From positions 372,001 to 436,000 of the forward strand of contig NZ_PHNJ01000001.1 in assembly GCF_008122205.1 (NCBI RefSeq): a stretch of DNA of 64,000 nt, read 5' to 3'. The notes under the pieces are model-generated. The model worked only from the letters and a program-made list of their open reading frames with translations, searched no databases and was not told the DNA's origin. The position numbers were made by a program, and so were the translations under genes. Shown here piece by piece: positions 43,061-51,878 of the stretch (positions are counted from its first letter, which is position 1; the number at the start of each line of letters is the position of its first letter). The DNA is from Natronococcus pandeyae (GTDB lineage Archaea; Halobacteriota; Halobacteria; Halobacteriales; Natrialbaceae).

Positions 43061-43094
43061 TATATATAGGTATTGCTTCATGACCAAGCAATAC
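43061..43094 (-). promoter_or_regulatory. TATA box and operator-like inverted repeat of dpp operon 2
   Basis: TATATATA at 43061-43068 is about 26 nt before the dppA ATG (43038). Directly upstream is a perfect 9-bp inverted repeat GTATTGCTT (43070-43078) / AAGCAATAC (43086-43094) with a 7-bp spacer, overlapping the expected BRE position. In haloarchaea, sites here are bound by activators or repressors controlling TFB/TBP access. The regulator is unknown. Confidence 0.6.
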
Positions 43095-43240
43095 TTACCC
43101 CGTCTAATTAGATGTTACTGGCGCGGACCAGTGTCCAGAATTTCCTCGGATCGAATACGAGCGTTCGAAACGACCCGTTACTCGTTGAAGAAACAGAGAA
43201 CCGATTTAGGAGTTTTGTAGAGAGCTATCGGAAGGGTAAC

Positions 43241-43807
43241 CTAATCGCCCTCTTCGTCGACGATCACGACTTCGCCGTCGACGACGTCGACGTTGATCAG
43301 CGTCTTGACGTCGTAGCCGGCGTCGTCGACCTTGTTCTCGCCGCCGACCTTCTTGATGACGGCGACCGTGTCGATGACCTCGGCGCCGATGCCGTCGAGC
43401 GCTTCGAGCACGGACGCGAGCGTACCGCCCGTCGAGAGCACGTCGTCGAGGACGAGCACGCGCTCGCCCTCCCGGACGTCGTTGATGTACATCTCGTTCT
43501 CCGAGTAGCCCGTCTTCTGGGAGATTGCGACCTCGTCTTCGAGACCGTACTGGCGCTTCCGGATGACGGTCAGCGGAATGTCCGTCATCAGGGAGACGGC
43601 CGTCGAGATGTGGATACCCATCGCCGCCGGAGTGACGATTCGGTCGACTTCCTCGAGATCCGCCTTGCGGATGATGCGGATGACGATCTCGCGCAGCAGG
43701 GTCGGGTCGAGTTTCGGGACCCCGTCGCTGATCGGATGGACGAAGTAATGATACCCGTTTTTCTCGATGATGGGCGCCTCGAGAAGCGACCGCTTCAACT
43801 GGTCCAT
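43241..43807 (-). CDS. hpt: Hypoxanthine/guanine phosphoribosyltransferase
   Basis: 188 residues, the archaeal HGPRTase/APRT-like length. The PRPP-binding loop [13 protein letters not shown] is intact, with [13 protein letters not shown] earlier for the base side. It salvages purine bases to nucleotides using PRPP in the cytoplasm. Monocistronic, 57 nt after the DUF7344-like regulator on the same strand. Confidence 0.9.
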   Translation of the reverse strand: MDQLKRSLLEAPIIEKNGYHYFVHPISDGVPKLDPTLLREIVIRIIRKADLEEVDRIVTPAAMGIHISTAVSLMTDIPLTVIRKRQYGLEDEVAISQKTGYSENEMYINDVREGERVLVLDDVLSTGGTLASVLEALDGIGAEVIDTVAVIKKVGGENKVDDAGYDVKTLINVDVVDGEVVIVDEEGD

Positions 43808-43864
43808 GTCGTGGGTGAGTTGGTACTGGAGTAAAAGTTGACGATACGTATCGGAGCGCGTTTG

Positions 43865-44458
43865 TCAATCGTCCACGCGGTAACTGAGCTCCGGCGGCTG
43901 GTCCCCGTGCCCGAGTCGCATGTGCCGCTCGTGGTAGATGTGCACGGCCGCCGTTACCGTGAATACGGCCGCGATGACCCCCGCCCAGGCGAGATCCGAG
44001 AGGACGGTAAACACCGGGACGTCGAGCCACAGTCCGGCGACGAGCGCACAGCTAATCGCTCCGAGCGAGAGGTACAGTTCGCGCCAGGCGAACTCCCGGC
44101 CGGGGACGATCTCGAGGTAGACGCTAATCTCTTGGGTGCGCTCGGTCGGTCCGATCACGCCCTGATCGCTGTCGAAGGTGAGGATTCCCGCCTGGTCCAT
44201 CTTCGGGAGATGGGTCTGCTGAAGCGTCGTGTAGACTCGTTTGCGTTGTTCGGGCGTGACGCCCTGGAGGGTGGTCTCGTACTCCCAGGCTGCGATCTGC
44301 TGGGCGAGATCCCCGAGTTCGACCGGCCGTCCGTCCTGTTTCAGGTAGTGCAAGACGTATCGGCGCCGCTGGTTGCGAAGAACTTCGAATATCTCTCCCT
44401 TGGAGAGCATCTCGTCGTCACTATCGTCGGCATCGTCGGTTCGTTGTTGCTGAGCCAC
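43865..44458 (-). CDS. HTH (DUF7344-like) membrane-linked regulator
   Basis: 197 residues. The N-terminal winged-helix domain (residues ~17-105) begins LSKGEIFEVLRNQRRRYVLHYL, typical of the haloarchaeal DUF7344 HTH family, and two hydrophobic helices follow near residues 133-177. The protein is probably a DNA-binding regulator anchored in the membrane. On the minus strand an AATTATATAGG sequence at about 44538-44548 may be its promoter, with a GGGG..CCCC dyad at 44522-44535. Confidence 0.75.
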   Translation of the reverse strand: MAQQQRTDDADDSDDEMLSKGEIFEVLRNQRRRYVLHYLKQDGRPVELGDLAQQIAAWEYETTLQGVTPEQRKRVYTTLQQTHLPKMDQAGILTFDSDQGVIGPTERTQEISVYLEIVPGREFAWRELYLSLGAISCALVAGLWLDVPVFTVLSDLAWAGVIAAVFTVTAAVHIYHERHMRLGHGDQPPELSYRVDD

Positions 44459-44570
44459 GGGAGATCACCTCGGTAGACGAGTCGAATCCGACCGCAAATC
44501 TGCTCGGACAGCTACTAATTTGGGGCATGAACCCCACCTATATAATTCTCTTGACGGCCGTCGAAGGCCG

Positions 44571-45779
44571 TTACGCCCCCGGTTCACCGTCGCCCAGAAC
44601 CGCCGCGATCGAGTCGACGATCTCGAAACTCAGCCCCGATTTGCTCCCCTCGTACCGCGCGGCGTCCGCGTCGTGGACCAGCAACGCACGCGTCCGGTCC
44701 GAACCCATGACGCTCGCGTCGTTGGCGACGACGAACGCGAGGTCGGTCCGCTCGAGCGTCTCCCTCGCCTGCTCGATCATCGCCTCGTCGTCGCCCGAGG
44801 TCTCGGTCTTGAATCCGACGATGGGCAGGTCGGGGTGGTCCGCACGGATCTCGTCGATGAGCTTCGGCGTGGGCTCGAGTTCCAGCGTGCGTTCCTGCCC
44901 GGATCGGATCTTCTCCGAGCTGGCGTCGACGGTGTAGTCACCGATCGCGGCGACCGACACCAGCGCGTCGGCGTCGGTACAGGCGTCGGCCGTCGCCTCG
45001 AGCATCTCCGCGGCGCTCTCGACCTGCCGTAACTCGGCGTCGCTCACGTCCGCGACTGCGGACTCTTCCTCGAGCGGCCGCGGACCGACGACGCCGTGAA
45101 CCAGCGTCACGTCGGCGCCGCGAACGGCACAGGCCCTGGCGACGGCTCGCCCCATCTTCCCCGACGAGCGGTTCGTCAGCACGCGAACGGGGTCGATTTC
45201 CTCGCTCGTCGCGCCGCTCGTGACGACGACGTGCTGTCCCTCGAGCGGTCGGTCGCCGACCGCCCGGGCAACGGCGGTGACGATCGCCGCTTCGCTCGCG
45301 ATCTTCGCCTTCCCCTCCTCGAGTCGCGGGTCGACGAACTCGACGCCCCACTCTTCGACGGTCTCGATCGCCTCGAGCACGCCGGGGTGGTCGTACATCG
45401 GTTCGTGCATCGCCGGCGCGATCACGACCGGCGTGTCGGCCCCGAGCGCGGTCGTCGCACACGTCGTGACCGGCGTGTCGTCGACCGCACCCGCGATCTT
45501 GCCGACCGTGTTTGCCGTCGCCGGCGCGATCAGGAAGACGTCGGCCCAGCCGTCGTACCCGCAGAGGTCGACGTGCTCGACGCGTCCCGTGATCTCCGTG
45601 ACGACGTCCTCGTCCGTGGCGAACTCGACGGCCCAGGGGTGGATGATCCCCTGCGAACTGCCGGTCATCACGCCCCGGACCGCGGCACCGTGGCGTCGCA
45701 ACTCGTGGGCCAGCTCGACCGTCTTCACGGCCGCGATCGATCCCGTCACCCCGAGCGCGACGTTGACTCCCTCGAGCAT
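44571..45779 (-). CDS. coaBC: Bifunctional phosphopantothenoylcysteine decarboxylase/phosphopantothenate-cysteine ligase
   Basis: 402 residues. The N-terminal flavoprotein (CoaC) part starts GVNVALGVTGSIAAVKTVEL and contains the substrate clamp VIAPAMHEPMYDHP. The C-terminal CoaB part starts GQHVVVTSGATSEEIDPVR and has the NRSSGKMGRAVA motif. It makes 4'-phosphopantetheine from 4'-phosphopantothenate and cysteine for coenzyme A. Stand-alone gene, 62 nt from the IucA/IucC gene on the same strand. Confidence 0.95.
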   Translation of the reverse strand: MLEGVNVALGVTGSIAAVKTVELAHELRRHGAAVRGVMTGSSQGIIHPWAVEFATDEDVVTEITGRVEHVDLCGYDGWADVFLIAPATANTVGKIAGAVDDTPVTTCATTALGADTPVVIAPAMHEPMYDHPGVLEAIETVEEWGVEFVDPRLEEGKAKIASEAAIVTAVARAVGDRPLEGQHVVVTSGATSEEIDPVRVLTNRSSGKMGRAVARACAVRGADVTLVHGVVGPRPLEEESAVADVSDAELRQVESAAEMLEATADACTDADALVSVAAIGDYTVDASSEKIRSGQERTLELEPTPKLIDEIRADHPDLPIVGFKTETSGDDEAMIEQARETLERTDLAFVVANDASVMGSDRTRALLVHDADAARYEGSKSGLSFEIVDSIAAVLGDGEPGA

Positions 45780-45841
45780 TCGTCTGGTATTCTCTTTCGG
45801 GGTATGTTAAGCGTAGCGAGCCATCGTCGCCTCGAGCGGGA

Positions 45842-47989
45842 CTACGGATCGATCCGTCGCCGTCCCGCCTCGGAGAGCGGGTTCGACACCTCGCTGGTCA
45901 CGTACTCGTGGCGCTTGCCGCGGAGGCGCATCGCCGTCAGCGCCTTGTGCGACGTCGATTCAGCGAACAGTGCGCGCTCGTCGCGCCGAATCCGATCTTC
46001 GGGAGCCGTCCCCTCGGCGCGGATCGTCCTGAAGGCTCGCTCGCACTGCTCGCTAATTCGTGCCCAGCAGTCCCGTTCGTCGACCGAAAGTTCGTCGGCG
46101 ATCGTCGCGACGAGTTCGGCGAGGTGGTTCTGGAAGAGCGCGTAGTACAGCTTCCGGTAGAGCTCCTGTTCGTTGTCGGCGTCGAGGTCCGAGTCGGGAT
46201 ACGGCTCGAGCGAGAGCCCGTGATCGGCGAGCCGTTCCCGGTGAATTCGAATCCCGCCGAGATCACGGACGAGGGTCGCGGTCGGGCGCGCGTTCTCGGC
46301 GTCGAAGACGACCAGGCTGTTCTGGAGGTGGCTCTCGAGGGCGACGCCGTACTCGCTCAACAGGAACAACTGCTCGGGAACGACGACGCTGGCGTACTGC
46401 TCGACGAACGCGAGCGACGCTTTGTCCGTGCGTTCGGCGCCTATCGTCTCCCCGTACCGATCGATCAACTCACAGACGAGCGGCCGGCCGGAGGTCGGTG
46501 CGTTGGCGACGAGACTCGAGGCCACCACCGGAGACGATCCCTCGTCCACGAGCGGGTGCGCCGACGGGTTCGTCCGGAGCAGTCCCGAGAGGTGCCGGGC
46601 GTCGTCGAATCCGTCGCCGCTCGGGTGGGGTCCACCCGGCGGATAGTAGCAGGTCGCCGCCGGTTCGGAGAGCAACCCGAGCGTCTCGAGTGACTCCCGC
46701 GTCTCGATCGCTCGAACGACGTCGGTCACCTGCGGCCCGTTCGTCACGGCGTGGGGCGACAGCGTCCGAACGACGTTCGTCGTCTGGACGGGAATCGCGA
46801 GTTTGAGGTGGGGAAGCGGCCCTCTTGCGGTACGTTCGGTCTCGTACGGGACAACCGTTCGGAGGTTGAGCTGGGGCGTCGCCGGCTGCGTGTACTCGGG
46901 AATCGGAACGACCCGTCCGTCAGCCCGCTGGCGGGCGTAGCGATCCGGGAACGTCCAGTGGTACTGCAGCGGATGGATGGGGACGATAGCGTACTCCTCC
47001 CGCGCGCGACCTGCGGGAATCGCGCGCTCGAGTGCGTCCTCGAGTCCCGCGAACGTCGCGTACAGTCGGTCGGTCAACCGATCGGCGTCGTCCGCGCGCG
47101 TCTCGAGGGCGTACTCCCTGTCGACGGCGACGAACCGGAGGTCGATCCGGTCGGTGAACTCCGGCGCGTAGGCGAGTCCGCCGGCGGCGTTCATTCCGCG
47201 CCGGATCTTGCCGGCAGGGTGGAAGGGGTGGCCGTCGGTGACGATCCGCTCGAAAGCGGTGGCGGGATCGGCGGCCGAGACGCCGATCTGGATCGTCTCG
47301 AGGATGGAGTCGGTCGACTCGTCGGTCTCGTTCCGAACCTCCTGCGAGTGGACGCGGCTGGCCAGCCGCGCCAGCGCGAGGTTGGCGGCGCTCTCGGCCA
47401 CCTCCTCTCGGATCCGCTCGGCCTGGTCGGCATCGCTGAACGCGCCCTCGCGCTCGAGCAGCGGGACGAGTTCGATCGGATGCGTAATCGTTCGTCGGTC
47501 GCCCTCGTCGAAGTTCGTCTCTGTCCCGGATTCCGTCTCGGATCCGTCGATCCACCGCTGAACCGGCCCGACGAACCGGAACCGGTCGTAGCCGTGTCGT
47601 GCCTCGATTGGAACCACCAGAAGCGTCCCGGAGCCGGGAAAGAGAAGGAGCCCGAGCCGGCGACAGCGGTCCGGCAGCGGCTTCACGAACGAGCGCAGCC
47701 GATCGGCGTCGAGGCCGTCGAACGACGCCAGGCTCTCCGGAAGATCGGACGACGCAGGTTCGACGAGGCGAGGGGTAGGAAGCCCCTCCGGTTTCCCCCG
47801 GAGGATTCCGTGGACGAACCGGCGGAGAATATCGCGTCGGGCGTCCTCGAGGACCTCGAGATACGCCGCTTCCGCCGGCGTCTCGAGGTCGTGGGTTCGC
47901 GCGTATCGGGTAGCCGCACCGAGTGCGTCCCGCTCTGCACTCGTTCGGAGGTATCCCGGCTCGCGATCGCGTCGGGTCGGTTCCGTCAT
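45842..47989 (-). CDS. IucA/IucC family NIS siderophore synthetase
   Basis: 715 residues from ATG 47989; upstream codons to 48034 add 15 unsupported residues. The NIS-synthetase ATP-binding motif GHPFHPAGKIRRG, the HPLQYHW motif, and a C-terminal FhuF-like half (LFLLSEYGVALESHLQN, LVRDLGGI) are seen. These enzymes join citrate or a dicarboxylate to an amine or alcohol in NRPS-independent siderophore synthesis. No partner synthetase, monooxygenase, decarboxylase or transporter gene lies in this window, which is odd for this pathway. Confidence 0.9.
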   Translation of the reverse strand: MTEPTRRDREPGYLRTSAERDALGAATRYARTHDLETPAEAAYLEVLEDARRDILRRFVHGILRGKPEGLPTPRLVEPASSDLPESLASFDGLDADRLRSFVKPLPDRCRRLGLLLFPGSGTLLVVPIEARHGYDRFRFVGPVQRWIDGSETESGTETNFDEGDRRTITHPIELVPLLEREGAFSDADQAERIREEVAESAANLALARLASRVHSQEVRNETDESTDSILETIQIGVSAADPATAFERIVTDGHPFHPAGKIRRGMNAAGGLAYAPEFTDRIDLRFVAVDREYALETRADDADRLTDRLYATFAGLEDALERAIPAGRAREEYAIVPIHPLQYHWTFPDRYARQRADGRVVPIPEYTQPATPQLNLRTVVPYETERTARGPLPHLKLAIPVQTTNVVRTLSPHAVTNGPQVTDVVRAIETRESLETLGLLSEPAATCYYPPGGPHPSGDGFDDARHLSGLLRTNPSAHPLVDEGSSPVVASSLVANAPTSGRPLVCELIDRYGETIGAERTDKASLAFVEQYASVVVPEQLFLLSEYGVALESHLQNSLVVFDAENARPTATLVRDLGGIRIHRERLADHGLSLEPYPDSDLDADNEQELYRKLYYALFQNHLAELVATIADELSVDERDCWARISEQCERAFRTIRAEGTAPEDRIRRDERALFAESTSHKALTAMRLRGKRHEYVTSEVSNPLSEAGRRRIDP

Positions 47990-48067
47990 CGATATTTTTC
48001 CCTCACCGCGAGCCGTCATAACTTCCCAGGACACGATATAGCGGACGAAGACGTTCTCGGATCGCGG

Positions 48068-48850
48068 TCAGTCCCGATCGACGCTCGGGTGCATCGTCGG
48101 CCGTTCGTCGAGCGGCTCCGCGAGAGCTTCGAGCATCGTCTCTCGCGCTCGCTCGTCTCGAGCCCGCCGTTCCTCATCGTTGATCTCTTCGCAGCCGGGC
48201 GGCACCTCCCGCCCGCGGTCGGTGAAGTATCCCTCCGGGACGACCCAGTCCTGGTAGAAGTTCGCGTCGGAGTCGTGGATCACCGCGAAGCCGACTTTCG
48301 CGCCGTGGCCGGCGGCGATGATCGCCTGGTGGGGTTCGTCCGCGATCCGGCCCGCGGCGTAGACGCCGTCGACCGCCGTCCGTCCGCCCTCGTCGACGCT
48401 GACGAAGTGTTTGTTCCCGCGCTGTTTCCGGCCGACGTCGAGCGGTTCGAGGAAATCACTGTTCGGCCAGGAGGCCGCGATCACTCGCCGCGCCTCGAGC
48501 GGTTCGCCGGCCTCCGTTTCGAGGACGAACCCTTTCTCGAGATCGGTCTCGACGCCGGGTTCCCCGGCTTCTCGCGATTCCGACGGAATCGCGCTGTCGA
48601 CCGGCTCGACGCGGGTCACGCGTCCGAGTTCGAACGTGGACCCCTCATTTCTGGCCTGCTCTCGGGTGAGCTGGAGGTAGCGACGGGCGTCGATGCCGTT
48701 CGGGAAGCCGGGGTAGTTCTCGAGACTGGCGTTGCGTTCGAGGATGGACTCGCCGCCGTCGACGACGAGCGTCTCGAGTCCGGCGCGTGAGGTGAAAATC
48801 GAGGCGGCGAGGCCGGCCACGCCCCCGCCGACGATACAGACGTCTCGCAT
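48068..48850 (-). CDS. Compact thioredoxin reductase-like flavoprotein without CxxC
   Basis: 260 residues, compared with about 310 for thioredoxin reductase. FAD motif CIVGGGVAGLAAS (5-17), DGGES, the TrxB-type ENYPGFPNGI segment, and the C-terminal FAD contact YAAGRIADEPHQAIIAAGHGAK are present. The middle NADPH domain is reduced and no CxxC redox pair exists (only Cys5 and one near the C-terminus), so it cannot be a normal thioredoxin reductase. The partner is unknown. 78 nt after the IucA/IucC start on the same strand, possibly upstream in one transcript. Confidence 0.8.
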   Translation of the reverse strand: MRDVCIVGGGVAGLAASIFTSRAGLETLVVDGGESILERNASLENYPGFPNGIDARRYLQLTREQARNEGSTFELGRVTRVEPVDSAIPSESREAGEPGVETDLEKGFVLETEAGEPLEARRVIAASWPNSDFLEPLDVGRKQRGNKHFVSVDEGGRTAVDGVYAAGRIADEPHQAIIAAGHGAKVGFAVIHDSDANFYQDWVVPEGYFTDRGREVPPGCEEINDEERRARDERARETMLEALAEPLDERPTMHPSVDRD

Positions 48851-48989
48851 AGGCGGCCGTTACCGGCGCGTCGTATAGAAGGTTGGCAACCGCACGCGAC
48901 GACGGCGTGTCGGGCGCGACGGGCGTCCGATCGCAAATCGTGAGTCTCCGAATGGTAATCCTTACTATCGGAGACCGTCTACCCCGTAC

Positions 48990-49511
48990 GTGGACAGGAT
49001 CCTGCTCAGTACGGTCGCCCACCGCCCTCCGGAGGACGTGTTTCCGTACGTCCGGTCGTTCGCCGACTATCCACGGTATACGGAGCACCTCGAGGAGGTG
49101 CGCGTTCACGGCAACGGCGACGTCGGCTCCGTCTACGACCTGCGGGTCGCCTGGTGGAAGCTCAGCTACACCGCCCGTTCGAAGGTGACCGCGATCGACG
49201 CGCCCGAGTCGCTCGAGTGGCACCTGCTCAACGACGTCGACGCCAGGGGAACGTGGCGCGTCGAGCCCGAACCCGAGGCGGCTCCCGACGGCGTCGAGAC
49301 GGCGAGTCGAATCTACTTCGAGGCGGTGTACGACCCGTACTCGGCGGACGAGAGCGCGCTCTCACTGCCGCGGTTCGTCTCGCTGGACTGGGTCGTCCGG
49401 AAGGTCGAACCCCGGATCGTCGACGAGGCCGAAACCGTCGTCCAGCGGCTGGTTGCCGACATCGAGGGCGAGCGCCGCGACGTGGAGCTAACGGTTCACG
49501 AGATGCCGTAG
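48990..49511 (+). CDS. SRPBCC/COQ10-like polyketide cyclase family protein
   Basis: 173 residues with a GTG start at 48990. The START-like fold is indicated by RPPEDVFPYVRSFADYPRYTEHLEEVRV, then SLEWHLLNDVDARGTWRVEP and a C-terminal long helix. Such proteins bind hydrophobic ligands such as quinones, or act as coenzyme Q chaperones; a ligand cannot be assigned. Divergent from the flavoprotein gene. Confidence 0.8.
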   Translation: MDRILLSTVAHRPPEDVFPYVRSFADYPRYTEHLEEVRVHGNGDVGSVYDLRVAWWKLSYTARSKVTAIDAPESLEWHLLNDVDARGTWRVEPEPEAAPDGVETASRIYFEAVYDPYSADESALSLPRFVSLDWVVRKVEPRIVDEAETVVQRLVADIEGERRDVELTVHEMP

Positions 49512-49518
49512 GCGGTTC

Positions 49519-49600
49519 ATACGGACTGCTGTAAGTCCTTTCCGGAGCAACCGCGAGCAGTCCTGCGGTTGCTCCGGTAAACAGTTACAGTAGACCGTAT
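49519..49600. repeat. Two-level inverted repeat, MITE-like
   Basis: Inner perfect 13-bp arms CCGGAGCAACCGC (49542-49554) / GCGGTTGCTCCGG (49565-49577) with a 10-nt loop are framed by outer arms ATACGGACTGCTGTAA (49519-49534) / TTACAGTAGACCGTAT (49585-49600), 14 of 16 paired. The 82-bp unit starts 8 nt after the SRPBCC stop. It may be a miniature insertion or a strong terminator. Confidence 0.55.
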
Positions 49601-49718
49601 CAGCCGTCCGTCGCGGGGCGAACGCACTTTTCGCCCGGTGTCGTACTACGGGTATGAGGACGTTCGATGGACGGCTACGACCACGGGAGACACACCGGCG
49701 ATTTCGGGTGAGCAACTC

Positions 49719-51056
49719 GTGTACGTAATCATCGTCGGTGCGGGTGAGGTCGGGACGAACATCGCCGAGAGCCTCGACGACGATCACGAGGTCGTCGTGA
49801 TCGACACGGACGAGGACCGCGTCGAGGAGATCACCTACTCCCACGACGTGCTGACCGTCGAGGGCGACGGAACCTCGCTCGAGACGCTCGAGGACGCGGG
49901 CATCGCGGATGCGGATATGGTCATCGCGAGCACCGACGTCGACGAAACGAACATCATCATCTGTGGAGCCGCGAAAGTCGTCGACGACCCGTTTACTATC
50001 GCCCGGATTAAGAGGACCAAACTGTTGCGGACCTGGAAGCGGACCGAAGAGGCCTTCGGCGTCGACTCCATGGTCTGTACCAACCTCCACACCGCGGAGA
50101 CGATCGTCCGGATCGCCGGATTGCCGAACGCACACGACGTCGAAACCTTCGCGAACGGCGTCGTCCACATGGCCGAGTTTCCGGTCGGGGCCGATAGCCC
50201 GGTCGCCGGTCAAACCGTCTCGGAGGCCGATCAGTTCGAGTCACTCACCTTCGCGGCGCTGTTTCGCGGCGAGGAGGTCGTCGTCCCGACGGGCGAGACG
50301 CGCATCCGGGAGGGTGACCGGGTCGTCGTCATCGGTTCTCCGGAGAGCGTCCGCGAGTTCGCCGACGCGTTGACGTCCGAGCCGATACTTGGGGACGCCG
50401 ACGATATCGTCATCATCGGCGGGAGCGAGATCGGCGCGCAGACGGCCCGGCTGTTCGGGGCCGAGGGACTCGAGCCGCGATTGATCGAACACGACTCCCG
50501 TCGGGCGCGAGAACTGGCCGAAGACCTGCCGGACACGCTCGTCCTCGAGAGCGACGCGACCGACATCGACTTCCTCGTTCGCGAACACGTCGACGAGTCG
50601 GACGTCGTCGTCGCCGCCCTGCGAAGCGACGAGCGCAACCTCCTGGTGTCGCTGCTCGCGAAACGGATCGGAGCTGAACGGACGATCGGCGTGGTCGAAT
50701 CCGCGGAGTACGTCGATCTCTTCGAAACGGTCGGGATCGACGTCGCGATCAACCCGCGGCTCGTGACGGCCGAAGAGATCACTCGCTTCACCCGCGAGTA
50801 CCGGACAGAGAACGTCGCGATGCTCGAACACGATCGCGCGGAGGTCCTCGAGATCGAGGTCGACGAGGGGAGCCTGCTCGCTGGGAACCGAATCCGCGAC
50901 GTGATCGCGGACCTACCGGACGGTGTCGTCGTCGGTGCAATCACCCGCGACGGGAAGTTCGTCACGCCGCGCGGCGAGACGGTCGTCGAACGCGGTGACC
51001 ACGTGATCCTGTTCCTCGAAACCGCGGCGCTCGCCGAGGTTACACGGGCGTTGTGA
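49719..51056 (+). CDS. trkA: Trk potassium uptake regulatory protein TrkA
   Basis: 445 residues from GTG 49719, which begins exactly at the first Rossmann strand (YVIIVGAGEVGTNIAE). Two TrkA-N domains (the second at DIVIIGGSEIGAQTA) and two TrkA-C domains (around VAGQTVSEADQFES and LLAGNRIRDVIADL) are arranged as N-C-N-C, the usual full-length TrkA. It binds NAD(H)/nucleotides and gates a TrkH-type potassium channel, important for salt-in osmoadaptation. No trkH is adjacent. Confidence 0.93.
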   Translation: MYVIIVGAGEVGTNIAESLDDDHEVVVIDTDEDRVEEITYSHDVLTVEGDGTSLETLEDAGIADADMVIASTDVDETNIIICGAAKVVDDPFTIARIKRTKLLRTWKRTEEAFGVDSMVCTNLHTAETIVRIAGLPNAHDVETFANGVVHMAEFPVGADSPVAGQTVSEADQFESLTFAALFRGEEVVVPTGETRIREGDRVVVIGSPESVREFADALTSEPILGDADDIVIIGGSEIGAQTARLFGAEGLEPRLIEHDSRRARELAEDLPDTLVLESDATDIDFLVREHVDESDVVVAALRSDERNLLVSLLAKRIGAERTIGVVESAEYVDLFETVGIDVAINPRLVTAEEITRFTREYRTENVAMLEHDRAEVLEIEVDEGSLLAGNRIRDVIADLPDGVVVGAITRDGKFVTPRGETVVERGDHVILFLETAALAEVTRAL

Positions 51057-51249
51057 CTCGCTTTCCTCGCTGTCGGTCGGGCCGTCATGGCCGTGTCCAA
51101 ATACTACCGTGAGTACTCAGCGTCCGGTGTTCGATTCTCTCAGCGAGTCGGTGTACTCTGAACACCGTCGCCGTCATCGAGCGAACGTATATAAAAACGC
51201 TACATAGGTAGTCACTATTCTCATCCTCTCCAGTATCGTCCGAACTGAT

Positions 51250-51372
51250 ATGGAACACCCGAGCCAGCCACGACTGACGAGTCTCGAGCAGGACCACGCT
51301 CCCACCGTCTTCGGTCCGCAGTCGGTGTCCGTCGACTGGCAGGCGACGGTCACTACGTGGACGGGGCGATGA
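51250..51372 (+). CDS. Possible short leader ORF (40 aa) overlapping the response regulator
   Basis: ATG 51250, stop TGA 51370-51372 overlapping the next ATG as ATGA. Polar sequence with no motif (MEHPSQPRLTSLEQDHAPTV at the start). A TATA-like GTATATAAAA at about 51187-51196 lies upstream. Coupling to the next gene is suggested only by the overlap; it may be untranslated leader. Confidence 0.3.
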   Translation: MEHPSQPRLTSLEQDHAPTVFGPQSVSVDWQATVTTWTGR

Positions 51373-51848
51373 CCGATCGAGACGCGTCGGACCGAGAGCC
51401 CGATTCGTCGGACGAGGGACGGACCGTCAACGCCGACATCCTCCTCGTCGAAGATAACCCCGGTGACGTCAGGTTACTCCGGGAGGCGCTCGAGGCCACC
51501 GAGATCCCACACCGGCTCCACGTCGTCACCGACGGGAGCGACGCGCTCGACTTCGTCTATCAGCGAGAGGGGTTCGACGACGTCTCGCAACCGGATCTGA
51601 TCCTCCTCGATCTGAACCTGCCCCAGACCGACGGCCACGAGGTGCTGAACGAACTGAAGTCGGATTCCCAACACGGCCGCATTCCGATCATCGTCCTCTC
51701 GAGTTCGAGCGAGGAGGGAGACATCCGACGCGCCTACGCGGCCGGGGCGAACGCCTACCTGACGAAACCCGTCGATCCGAACGAACTCGTCGACCGGGTC
51801 GAACTGATCGAGACGTTCTGGTTCTCGCTCGCTCATCTGCCGGAGTAG
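51369..51848 (+). CDS. Single-domain response regulator (CheY/Rcp1-like)
   Basis: 159 residues from ATG 51369; GTG 51357 is an alternative start. Receiver domain: acidic pair in LVEDNPGD, phospho-acceptor Asp81 in ILLDLNLP, Ser in VLSSS, and Lys133 in LTKPVD. No output domain, so it works by protein-protein contact, like Rcp1-type regulators paired with histidine kinases. No kinase gene is nearby. Confidence 0.9.
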   Translation: MTDRDASDREPDSSDEGRTVNADILLVEDNPGDVRLLREALEATEIPHRLHVVTDGSDALDFVYQREGFDDVSQPDLILLDLNLPQTDGHEVLNELKSDSQHGRIPIIVLSSSSEEGDIRRAYAAGANAYLTKPVDPNELVDRVELIETFWFSLAHLPE

Positions 51849-51878
51849 CCGGTCCTCGCTCTCGACTCTCCCGTGAGA

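Noticed and set aside
46751-48790. 679-codon plus-strand frame over the IucA/IucC and flavoprotein genes
   Set aside because: Covers two genes with recognisable catalytic motifs on the opposite strand; no motif of its own.
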